Assembly (NCBI GenBank): GCA_964531715.1
Contig: CAZHEE010000001.1
Span: 186,001 to 250,000 of the forward strand
Direction: 5' to 3'
Length of the DNA stretch: 64,000 nucleotides
From: UBA1664 sp964531715
GTDB taxonomy: Bacteria > Pseudomonadota > Alphaproteobacteria > Micavibrionales > UBA1664
Shown piece after piece: positions 16,062 through 23,718 of this stretch. Below the pieces are notes generated by a model. It saw only the letters and a list, made by a program, of their open reading frames with translations, ran no database searches and was not told where the DNA came from. Numbering within the stretch: the stretch's first letter is position 1; each line of letters opens with the position of its first letter. A program made the translations under genes and the position numbers.

Positions 16062-16964
16062 TTTAGGCTGGTATTGCGATTGGCGTGACAAAAGGTCTTT
16101 GACTTTTTGTTTTACAATATGGCTTGCGAGGCGGCATTTGAACTCCGCAGGATTATCAGTTACGGCATCTATATAAGGCATTTTTATAGGGTCATATGAA
16201 ACACGGTCACTTTCAACCAAAACGGTTTGTATACCAAATAATTTTGCAATTTCTAAAACTTCGGGTGAATCATCAAATAAAATACAATGAGAAAAGTCCC
16301 AATCTTGAGGTTTCATAGAACGCGTGATAGTTTGCGCCTCATCTTCAAAATTTTGCTCCCAAACCTTCCAACCAGTTATTGAAGGAATTTGCGCAAGCCT
16401 GAAAAAATCTCTCCACGCCCCGCGAATTTGTTTTGGCATTAAAAATCTATCGCCTGTACTGTCTATTCCAACTACATGAGAATAATGCAGGCTTGAACCT
16501 ATAACCCTTAAAATATCTTTGGCATAATATTCCGTTCCGTTTGTAAAGGCGACTTGTTTTAGACCGGCTTGCCTTAAGAGTTGCGATGCTTGTTGCAATC
16601 TAGGGTTTGCGAACCTATTGAATGTCGGAACAATGACATATCGGCAAACCGTATAGTGATGAGCGCGGTAAAGGTCAAGCTCATCAATGCCGAAACGCCG
16701 CATGAATTCACGTGTTGTTAGTCGGTGCTGAGCATATGACGCTTTTGCAAAATCGGTTAAATCATCTTCATGCGAGGCAATTAATCTTAATAGCCCATCA
16801 TTTGTAAAGCCTCTGTTTATAGCATTGCCCGCTATTTTTTTTGCACATCGGCCCGTTTCTATTGAGAAACGTTCATTGAGATCATCGCAAACAGGAACAA
16901 GATTTCCATCGACATCATCAATAACATATTCAAGTATAGCGGGGTTTAAAGCACCAAAATTCAT
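16056..16964 (-). CDS. HAD-superfamily hydrolase, pyrimidine 5'-nucleotidase-like
   Basis: A 302-residue HAD-type protein. The N-terminal VIDDVDGNLVP corresponds to motif I (DxDxT in most members), with N in place of the usual T after G. Motif II is VAFTNGTEYY near residue 145 and motif IV is CILFDDSPEVLEIAK near residue 235, with the helical cap between motifs I and II. The pattern FTNG plus FDDS matches the SDT1/pyrimidine 5'-nucleotidase group, so phosphatase action on a nucleotide is likely but unproved. It is A+T-richer than its neighbours and convergent with dinG (6-nt overlap). Confidence 0.68.
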   Translation of the reverse strand: MNFGALNPAILEYVIDDVDGNLVPVCDDLNERFSIETGRCAKKIAGNAINRGFTNDGLLRLIASHEDDLTDFAKASYAQHRLTTREFMRRFGIDELDLYRAHHYTVCRYVIVPTFNRFANPRLQQASQLLRQAGLKQVAFTNGTEYYAKDILRVIGSSLHYSHVVGIDSTGDRFLMPKQIRGAWRDFFRLAQIPSITGWKVWEQNFEDEAQTITRSMKPQDWDFSHCILFDDSPEVLEIAKLFGIQTVLVESDRVSYDPIKMPYIDAVTDNPAEFKCRLASHIVKQKVKDLLSRQSQYQPKS

Positions 16965-17035
16965 AGAGTTAACTTATTTATTTATGAATAGTGATACAGA
17001 TTTAACTCAATAATATCAACTAAAATTATGAATAA

Positions 17036-17440
17036 TTACACTGCTGAAAGCACTGCTTTATAAACAAAAAGGCGTTTTTGGAGAGATGAAATCTCTGCCT
17101 TATCGTTTGCGTTGCTCAAAGTCTCTTGGATATCTTTCATTTTCTGCTCAATATCGGCTTTATCAATATCATTGACATTGATCGCCTGTTCGGCCAGAAC
17201 CGTGCATTGCTCCCCAGTCACATCGGCGACACCGCCCGCGATAAATACGCGCTCAGACACATCATTCATGGTTTCGCGATAGATGCTCACCACGCCTGTT
17301 GATACATTGGCAACCAAAGGCATGTGACCGGACAGCACACCAAATTCCCCTTCCGACCCGGGAATGACGGCCATTATTACATCCTCGGCGATGAGTTTTG
17401 CCTCTGGCGAGACCAATTCAAATGCAATTTTTTGTGTCAT
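17036..17440 (-). CDS. atpC: ATP synthase F1 subunit epsilon
   Basis: A 134-residue epsilon subunit: an N-terminal beta-sandwich with the family segment MAVIPGSEGEFGVLSGHMPLV and a C-terminal helical pair rich in charged residues. It couples rotation of the central stalk and can inhibit ATP hydrolysis. AGGAG lies 7 nt before the ATG. Last gene of the F1 operon; an amphi-Trp gene separates it from atpD. Confidence 0.95.
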   Translation of the reverse strand: MTQKIAFELVSPEAKLIAEDVIMAVIPGSEGEFGVLSGHMPLVANVSTGVVSIYRETMNDVSERVFIAGGVADVTGEQCTVLAEQAINVNDIDKADIEQKMKDIQETLSNANDKAEISSLQKRLFVYKAVLSAV

Positions 17441-17455
17441 GTTTTAGCTCCTTGG

Positions 17456-17531
17456 CTTATTGGCTTATTGGCTTATTGACTGTCTAGTATTTAATAAAAA
17501 TCAGCCAATTAACCAAACAGCTAATCAGCTA
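17456..17531. repeat. GGCTTATT / GCCAATTA inverted repeat block
   Basis: GGCTTATT occurs three times in tandem, followed by A+T-rich DNA and then GCCAATTAACC and CAGCTAATCAGCTAA, which are imperfect complements of the first part. It reaches the stop codon of the amphi-Trp gene. A related block lies on the other side of that gene. Confidence 0.6.
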
Positions 17532-17743
17532 ACATCCCATTTTAATTGAAACTCAATCTCTTCAGAGCCGTCTTCACGTTCATGCTCAATATTAAATACC
17601 GCGCGGTCAGGAACATATATCCGCTCCCCCGCGACTTGTATTTCAAAATTCTCGCCATTCTCAATGCAGTCTGCCAAACGGCGGAGTTTATCCGCATATT
17701 GTTTGGGGTCATATTCTTTTTCGATGTCTCTGTTCGGTTTCAT
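17525..17743 (-). CDS. Amphi-Trp domain protein
   Basis: A 72-residue acidic protein ending EEIEFQLKWDVS, the amphi-Trp pattern of a short amphipathic strand with a terminal Trp, with YVPDRAVFNIEHE before it. The role of these domains is not established. AGGAAG precedes the ATG by 6 nt. Its place inside an F1 ATP synthase operon, between atpD and atpC, is unusual, and repeat blocks on both sides suggest that it was inserted there with them. Confidence 0.7.
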   Translation of the reverse strand: MKPNRDIEKEYDPKQYADKLRRLADCIENGENFEIQVAGERIYVPDRAVFNIEHEREDGSEEIEFQLKWDVS

Positions 17744-17748
17744 TTTTT

Positions 17749-17822
17749 TAGCTTCCTTGCTGTTTAGCTTAATGGCTGTTTTGAAAAATGACTAATCAGC
17801 TTAACAGCCAATTAGCCAATCA
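17749..17822. repeat. Second inverted repeat block flanking the amphi-Trp gene
   Basis: TTTAGCTTAATGGCTGTT pairs with CAGCTTAACAGCCAATTAGCC around a short A-rich centre. The motifs AGCTAA and GCCAATTAGCC are shared with the block at 17456-17531. It occupies nearly the whole gap between the amphi-Trp gene and atpD. Confidence 0.6.
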
Positions 17823-17828
17823 TCCAAA

Positions 17829-19262
17829 TTAAGCCGCCTCTTTCGCCATTTTCTCTGCCTTTTCAATGGCTTGCTCAATTGCCCCGCACATATAAAACGC
17901 GCTTTCTGGCAAGTGATCAAGCTCACCTTCAACAATCATCTTAAAGCCTTTGATTGTGTCCTCAAGCTGAACAAACACACCCGGCGTCCCTGTAAAAACC
18001 TCCGCCACATGGAATGGTTGGGATAAGAAACGTTGAATCTTCCGCGCACGGGCAACGACAAGTTTGTCATCCTCGGAGAGTTCATCCATACCCAAAATCG
18101 CGATAATATCCTGCAACGCTTTATATTGCTGAAGCGTTTGCTGAACCTTGTTCGCGACCGCATAATGCTCCTCACCCACGATTTGAGGGTCAAGAATCCG
18201 CGATGTTGAATCGAGCGGGTCAACCGCCGGATAAATCCCAAGTTCCGCAATTTGACGAGACAAAACAGTCGTTGCATCAAGGTGCGAGAATGTCGTCGCA
18301 GGCGCAGGGTCGGTCAAGTCATCGGCTGGCACGTAAACCGCCTGAACCGATGTGATCGAGCCTTTATTCGTCGAGGTAATTCTCTCTTGTAACGCGCCCA
18401 TATCTGTTGACAATGTTGGCTGATAACCAACCGCGGACGGAATACGCCCGAGGAGAGCGGACACTTCGGCACCTGCTTGCGTGAAGCGGAACACATTATC
18501 CATAAAGAACAAAACATCCTGCCCTTGCTCATCACGGAAATATTCTGCCATGGTCAAACCGGACAAGGCCACACGCGCACGCGCACCCGGAGGCTCATTC
18601 ATCTGCCCGTAAACCAGTGCCACCTTAGATGTGTCACCTTCGGTATCAATCACGCCAGCATCAATCATTTCATAGTAAAGGTCATTTCCTTCACGGGTTC
18701 GCTCACCCACACCGGCAAAGACAGACACACCACCGTGACCGGATGCGATATTATTGATAAGTTCCTGAATTGTCACGGTTTTACCGACACCGGCACCACC
18801 GAACAGGCCAATTTTACCACCCTTTGCATAAGGGCAGAGCAGGTCAACAACCTTAATACCTGTAACTAATTGCTCCGTTGCTGCGGCCTGATCCACGAAA
18901 GACGGTGCATCGCGGTGAATACCCCAATTATCAATGCCTTTGACAGGTCCGCGCTCATCAATCGGCGCGCCGATCACATCCATAATCCGCCCGAGCGTTG
19001 CATCACCGACGGGTACGGAAATTGTATTGCCTGAGTCCGTGACGTCCTGCCCGCGGACAAGCCCGTCAGTCGTATCCATCGCGATACAGCGAACGGTGTT
19101 TTCTCCCAAATGCTGGGCAACCTCCATCACGAGGGTTTTATTATCATTCCCTGCATTTTTCGTCTCAACCGCGTTCAGGATGGGCGGTACGTCGCCATTA
19201 GCGAACTGAACATCTACAACCGCGCCTAAAATCTGGGTTACCTGTCCTTTTGATTTTGCCAT
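17829..19262 (-). CDS. atpD: ATP synthase F1 subunit beta
   Basis: A 477-residue catalytic subunit. The P-loop is GLFGGAGVGKT, followed by GERTREGNDLY with the catalytic Glu, the DELSEED-type loop (here MDELSEDDK) and ALLGRIPSAVGYQPTLSTDMG. Makes ATP at the alpha/beta interface on the cytoplasmic side of the inner membrane. The gap to atpG upstream is 245 nt and full of repeats. Confidence 0.98.
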   Translation of the reverse strand: MAKSKGQVTQILGAVVDVQFANGDVPPILNAVETKNAGNDNKTLVMEVAQHLGENTVRCIAMDTTDGLVRGQDVTDSGNTISVPVGDATLGRIMDVIGAPIDERGPVKGIDNWGIHRDAPSFVDQAAATEQLVTGIKVVDLLCPYAKGGKIGLFGGAGVGKTVTIQELINNIASGHGGVSVFAGVGERTREGNDLYYEMIDAGVIDTEGDTSKVALVYGQMNEPPGARARVALSGLTMAEYFRDEQGQDVLFFMDNVFRFTQAGAEVSALLGRIPSAVGYQPTLSTDMGALQERITSTNKGSITSVQAVYVPADDLTDPAPATTFSHLDATTVLSRQIAELGIYPAVDPLDSTSRILDPQIVGEEHYAVANKVQQTLQQYKALQDIIAILGMDELSEDDKLVVARARKIQRFLSQPFHVAEVFTGTPGVFVQLEDTIKGFKMIVEGELDHLPESAFYMCGAIEQAIEKAEKMAKEAA

Positions 19263-19373
19263 TTTCTTACTCTTTCCTCTTTTTTATGACACGGCTTGAC
19301 CGTGTGATTCTTTTTATTTTTACCACTAAAGACACAAAGGTCACTAAGAAGCTTTTTATTTGTCGTCATTACA

Positions 19374-19455
19374 TGTTTTGACTTTAGGCAAATACATGTA
19401 ATCCATTTTTGCTTTTCTGGATGCACAAATTCATTTTATGAAACGTGCAATGACG
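19374..19455. repeat. Double-hairpin CGTCATT element, copy 2
   Basis: CGTCATTACATG...CATGTAATCCA then TGGATGCACA...ACGTGCAATGACG. It lies in the 245-nt atpG-atpD gap (19263-19507), which has no gene. The same gap also holds a tract ACCACTAAAGACACAAAGG (19322-19340) and a CTAACCCTCTAACTCTCTAA tract near 19476, both short repeats. Confidence 0.8.
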
Positions 19456-19507
19456 GTTGATTTTTTGTCTTTCTAACCCTCTAACTCTCTAACCTCTAAT
19501 ACTCCCA

Positions 19508-20416
19508 TCAAACCGCCTCCGCTCCTGAAATAATTTCAATTAATTCTTTTGTAATATAGGCCTGACGCGCTCGGTTATATTGCAAGGTTAAGTCTTTAAT
19601 CTTTTCGCCTGCATTTTTCGTGGCATTTTCCATGGCCGTCATCCGTGCCGCCTGTTCCCCAGCCGCGCTGTCCAACAAAGTCCTGAAAATCTGAACCGCG
19701 ACATTTTTCGGGAGAAGTTCATCCAAAATTTCATCCTCGCTCGGCTCAAAATTATAAGGCGTTGTGTTAGCCGCATCCTCGGCATTTGCCTCCATATTAT
19801 CAATCGTTTCCTCACGGAAGGTAAAGGGTATGAGCTGAGCCGCGACAGGCACCTGAGACAAGACTGAGCGGAATTCATTCCCGATAAGCGAGCAGACATC
19901 AAACTCACCTGCCTCAAATTGCGCCAAAACATAATCCGCAATATCTGATGCCTCGGAAAACGCAACACCCGTTTTGGTTTTACCGATTTCTGTAAAGGAT
20001 TTAACAATCAAATTCCTATATTCACGGCGAAGAAATTCTTTCCCTTTGCGACCGATTGTTACAATCTTCACCGTTTTGCCGATAGACGTCAGCCGATCAA
20101 TCATGATTTTTGTCTGACGGAGGAGATTGGCGTTAAACCCGCCACAAAGCCCGCGATCAGACGTCATGACAATAATCAGATGGGTTTGGTCAGAGCCCGT
20201 CCCTGCCAATAAAGGTGAGCTGCCCGCCCCGATTTGGACACCCGCCGCGACACGCGCCATCACTTTTGACATGGCAGCAGCATAAGGTTGCGCAGCTTCC
20301 GCCTTATCTTGAGCGCGTTTCAACTTAGACGCGGCAACCATCTTCATCGCCGAGGTGATTTTCTTCGTCGACTTAACGGATGCGATACGGTCTCTGTAAT
20401 CTTTTAAACTTGGCAT
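19508..20416 (-). CDS. atpG: ATP synthase F1 subunit gamma
   Basis: A 302-residue central-stalk subunit. The N-terminus MPSLKDYRDRIASVKSTKKI and the C-terminal helix RARQAYITKELIEIISGA form the coiled coil inside the alpha3beta3 ring; MTSDRGLCGGFNANL is the family signature. It starts 13 nt after a small candidate ORF that separates it from atpA. Confidence 0.97.
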   Translation of the reverse strand: MPSLKDYRDRIASVKSTKKITSAMKMVAASKLKRAQDKAEAAQPYAAAMSKVMARVAAGVQIGAGSSPLLAGTGSDQTHLIIVMTSDRGLCGGFNANLLRQTKIMIDRLTSIGKTVKIVTIGRKGKEFLRREYRNLIVKSFTEIGKTKTGVAFSEASDIADYVLAQFEAGEFDVCSLIGNEFRSVLSQVPVAAQLIPFTFREETIDNMEANAEDAANTTPYNFEPSEDEILDELLPKNVAVQIFRTLLDSAAGEQAARMTAMENATKNAGEKIKDLTLQYNRARQAYITKELIEIISGAEAV

Positions 20417-20429
20417 TTATTTTATTTCT

Positions 20430-20603
20430 TCAACGTAGACGCATTTCTTGCAGACCGGGGCCCAACAGAGGCCTATCTCTTAAATCTGTTCTTCGAAGAG
20501 GATGTTGAGATGCTTGCGGCTCAACAACTGCTTGCATAGTTGAAAGATCAACAGAAGTAAGCTCATAACCTTCAGGAACTTCTGCGCCTGCTGCCACTGA
20601 CAT
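20430..20603 (-). CDS. Candidate small ORF between atpA and atpG
   Basis: An open frame of 57 codons from an ATG at 20603 with AAGAGA placed 4-5 nt upstream, ending 13 nt before atpG on the same strand. It begins MSVAAGAEVPEGYEL and ends GPGLQEMRLR; acidic first half, arginine-rich second half, no signal peptide or membrane segment. An alternative start at 20624 would lie 4 nt after the atpA stop. I do not recognise it. The 212-nt atpA-atpG gap is longer than usual, so either this is a real small protein or remnant sequence. Confidence 0.4.
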   Translation of the reverse strand: MSVAAGAEVPEGYELTSVDLSTMQAVVEPQASQHPLRRTDLRDRPLLGPGLQEMRLR

Positions 20604-20628
20604 TTTCTCTCTTGCTAAACCCATATCT

Positions 20629-22185
20629 CTAAGCCGCCTTTTTGTTTTGACTTGCAAAGCCATTAGTAAATTGACCGATAAAGTCATGCAGTTGCTTTTC
20701 AAGGTCATCATTGAGTTTCTGCTTTTCCTCAATAGCCGACAAGATATCAGCGCCTGAAGACCGAAGAGCGGTCAACAAACCTGCCTCAAATTCAGTGACA
20801 TCTTTAACCGCGATTTTATCAAGATAGCCTTTCACACCTGCAAAAATCACGGCAACCTGTTCTGGCGTTGTTAATGGCGAGTATTGCGGTTGTTTCAACA
20901 ACTCAACCAAACGCGCACCACGCGCCAGCAATTTCTGCGTGGCCGGGTCAAGGTCGGATGCAAATTGTGCAAAAGCCTCCATCTCACGATATTGCGCAAG
21001 CTCAAGCTTAATCGAGCCTGCCACTTGCTTAATCGCTTTAATCTGAGCCGCGGAACCAACACGTGACACGGATAAACCGACATTAATCGCCGGACGAACC
21101 CCTTTAAAGAACAGGTTCGTTTCAAGGAAAATCTGACCATCCGTAATCGAAATCACATTTGTCGGGATATAGGCCGATACGTCACCGGCCTGAGTCTCAA
21201 TAATCGGTAATGCCGTCAAAGACCCTGAGCCATGATCCTCATTCAATTTACAGGCACGCTCCAACAGGCGAGAGTGAATATAGAAAACATCACCAGGGTA
21301 AGCCTCACGCCCTGGCGGACGACGGAGGAGCAAGGACATCTGACGATAAGCCACAGCTTGTTTTGATAAATCATCATAGATAATCAGCGCATGCTTACTG
21401 TTATCACGGAAATATTCACCCATTGCACATCCCGTATAAGGGGCAAGGAATTGAAGCGGTGCAGGCTCGGAAGCCGTTGCCGAGACAACGATAGAATACT
21501 CCATCGCGCCTTCTTCTTCCAGTTTACGCACGAATTGCGCCACAGTCGAACGCTTTTGCCCGATTGCGACATAGACGCAATACATTTTCTTTGATTCATC
21601 GCCGTTGGCAGCCTCATTGACCGATTTCTGATTAAGGATTGTGTCCATCACAACCGCCGATTTCCCTGTCTGGCGGTCACCAATAATTAATTCACGCTGT
21701 CCACGCCCGACAGGCACAAGTGCATCAATCGCTTTAATCCCAGTGGACATTGGCTCATGCACGGATTTACGCGGCATAATGCCTGGCGCCTTTTGTTCCA
21801 AACGCCCTGTCAGTTTTGTTTTAAGTGGCCCTTTTCCATCAATCGGACGACCGAGACCGTCAACCACACGCCCTAAAAGCTCAGGCCCAATCGGAACCTC
21901 CATAATCTTTTTCGTACGACGGACAATCATGCCTTCCCTCACATCGCGGTCATTACCGAAAATCACGGCGCCGACGCTGTCTTCTTCAAGGTTCAACGCC
22001 ATGCCTGTGATGCCGCCGTCAAATTCAATCATCTCACCCGCTTGAACATTATCAAGGCCGTAAATTTGGGCAACGCCGTCATTCACAGACAGAACCTGAC
22101 CAATTTCGGCGATATCCGCCTGGATGTCCAAATCCTTGATTTGATCCTTTAAAACGCTTGAAATCTCTGATGCTTTTAACTTCAT
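20629..22185 (-). CDS. atpA: ATP synthase F1 subunit alpha
   Basis: A 518-residue non-catalytic nucleotide-binding subunit. The P-loop is IIGDRQTGKSAV, and the signature PAINVGLSVSRVGSAAQ is complete. The N-terminal segment EISSVLKDQIKD contacts delta on the outer stalk. AGGAAG lies 5 nt before the ATG. Follows atpH by 29 nt. Confidence 0.98.
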   Translation of the reverse strand: MKLKASEISSVLKDQIKDLDIQADIAEIGQVLSVNDGVAQIYGLDNVQAGEMIEFDGGITGMALNLEEDSVGAVIFGNDRDVREGMIVRRTKKIMEVPIGPELLGRVVDGLGRPIDGKGPLKTKLTGRLEQKAPGIMPRKSVHEPMSTGIKAIDALVPVGRGQRELIIGDRQTGKSAVVMDTILNQKSVNEAANGDESKKMYCVYVAIGQKRSTVAQFVRKLEEEGAMEYSIVVSATASEPAPLQFLAPYTGCAMGEYFRDNSKHALIIYDDLSKQAVAYRQMSLLLRRPPGREAYPGDVFYIHSRLLERACKLNEDHGSGSLTALPIIETQAGDVSAYIPTNVISITDGQIFLETNLFFKGVRPAINVGLSVSRVGSAAQIKAIKQVAGSIKLELAQYREMEAFAQFASDLDPATQKLLARGARLVELLKQPQYSPLTTPEQVAVIFAGVKGYLDKIAVKDVTEFEAGLLTALRSSGADILSAIEEKQKLNDDLEKQLHDFIGQFTNGFASQNKKAA

Positions 22186-22214
22186 ATTTCTTCCTTGGTT
22201 TACAATATCTTTAT

Positions 22215-22775
22215 TTATGCCGCTTTCTGTGTCAGCTGTCGTTCAATTTTATCCAGTTTTGCCTTGATTGACCCGTCAATCAAGGTTGAGCCGAGCTGTA
22301 CCACAACCCCGCCAATCAAAGCCTCATCAATTTGGGTTTTAAGGGAAACATCCTGCCCCACAGCCTGCTGAATATCTTTTTGTAATGTCTTGGCTTCCGT
22401 ATCGGTCAGTTTCCGCGCGGTTGTCACAGACACAGGTAAAATCCCTGATTGCTCATTTAAATAACTCATCGCCTCGCTGATGACGGATGGCAAAACGCTT
22501 AAACGCCTGTTTTCCAACAGAATATTGAGTAAATTCTGAGTATAAGATGAAAACTTCGCTTTCTTAGCCAATGCCGTAACAGCATTAATCTGGTCACTTT
22601 CACTTAAAACTGGAGAATTAATGAAATGGCGGAGCGCCTCTGAATCAGCCAGCATCGCATCTAAATCCTGCAAATCTTTAGCAACAGAATCGCGATCCTT
22701 TTTTGTTTCAACAACCTGAAACAATGAACTCACATAACGTGAAGCGATTTTGATATGCTCGGGCGATTGGCGCAC
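22215..22775 (-). CDS. atpH: ATP synthase F1 subunit delta
   Basis: A 186-residue delta (OSCP) subunit that joins F1 to the peripheral stalk. The N-terminal helical domain starts IASRYVSSLFQVVE, and the C-terminal sheet has TARKLTDTEAKTLQ and DEALIGGVVVQLGSTLIDGSIKAKL, the family signature. It starts with GTG at 22775, with AAAGGA some 11 nt upstream. First gene of the F1 operon; the F0 genes are not in this window, as is usual in alphaproteobacteria. Confidence 0.95.
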   Translation of the reverse strand: MRQSPEHIKIASRYVSSLFQVVETKKDRDSVAKDLQDLDAMLADSEALRHFINSPVLSESDQINAVTALAKKAKFSSYTQNLLNILLENRRLSVLPSVISEAMSYLNEQSGILPVSVTTARKLTDTEAKTLQKDIQQAVGQDVSLKTQIDEALIGGVVVQLGSTLIDGSIKAKLDKIERQLTQKAA

Positions 22776-22837
22776 TCGCTTATAATCCTTTGGTTATTCT
22801 TCTTGTCTTTGATGAAGTAACTATCACGCGAGACATG

Positions 22838-23602
22838 CTATTTCAAGGCTAAATTTGCCAATAATAGCAGTTTAAATAAAACGAGATGAGCCACATAAAT
22901 CTCAAGCGTTTTTCGCCCTCCGAATTGAAGGGCTTGTTTGAGAAGCGGATTGGAAATCTGCGGAAATGTCATTGACTTCATAATCGCAAGAATAATCATA
23001 ACGATAGCGGTCAAAACCGCCATAAAGGCAAGCTGAGCCTCATTAAACCCGAAAACAATATCCTGAATAAAGCAGAAAACCAAAAATAAATAGCTTACAA
23101 AAAACATGTAAAAGCTTTTATTCATAAACGTTTCTTTTAAAAGCTGCGCTTTATGTCGCGTGAGATAGCCCATAACCGCAAAGAGAAGCGCGAGCGTTCC
23201 ATATTCCGTGACAATATTTGTCGGGAAAAAGGCGAGCGTCATGATGATGCATGCCATAATAAATATATAACGGCCTTGCAGGATATATTTCATCACAGGG
23301 TCAATTGAAAGCCTTATGACAATAATTGTGACAAGCGCACTGAACGGAAAAACCTTATTGAACAGGAATAAATCGGCAAAAGCCAAAATTCCTGCACCGA
23401 TTAAAAGCTTATTTGATATATCCCTTCCAGAGGCATACCCAACCATAAAAAACCAGACAGGCATGCCGATGCGCCCTATCGCGCGAAGCCATAACTGCTC
23501 AGGAAAAAAATACATGCCGAGATGATCGATAACCATAATCAGAACCGCAAGGCTTTTGATGATATCAAGATGCGTGACGGTCGTGGGGAGGGTTTTTGAC
23601 AT
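22838..23602 (-). CDS. TraX-family membrane protein
   Basis: A 254-residue integral membrane protein with about seven to eight hydrophobic segments. The start THLDIIKSLAVLIMVIDHLG and the following GRIGMPVWFFMVGY are the TraX pattern; the F-plasmid TraX acetylates pilin, and the family is related to membrane acyltransferases. No pilin or conjugation genes are adjacent, so the substrate here is unknown. It lies 62 nt downstream of nothing on its strand: atpH reads away from it. Confidence 0.78.
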   Translation of the reverse strand: MSKTLPTTVTHLDIIKSLAVLIMVIDHLGMYFFPEQLWLRAIGRIGMPVWFFMVGYASGRDISNKLLIGAGILAFADLFLFNKVFPFSALVTIIVIRLSIDPVMKYILQGRYIFIMACIIMTLAFFPTNIVTEYGTLALLFAVMGYLTRHKAQLLKETFMNKSFYMFFVSYLFLVFCFIQDIVFGFNEAQLAFMAVLTAIVMIILAIMKSMTFPQISNPLLKQALQFGGRKTLEIYVAHLVLFKLLLLANLALK

Positions 23603-23718
23603 GTGTCTGATGATAATGTCCTTAAATTAAAATAGTCAATCGAGCAATATTCTATTTTTTTATTATTTATTGCTTTTTTCCTGTCACTGCCCGTGTCTTA
23701 TCAAATCCATTATCCGGC

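Noticed and set aside
17456..17822. CRISPR-like array in the tandem GGCTTATT repeats
   Set aside because: Units are 8 nt, touching each other, without spacers.
20430..20732. 100-codon version of the small ORF
   Set aside because: The upstream 43 codons are inside atpA in another frame; only the part after the atpA stop is credible.
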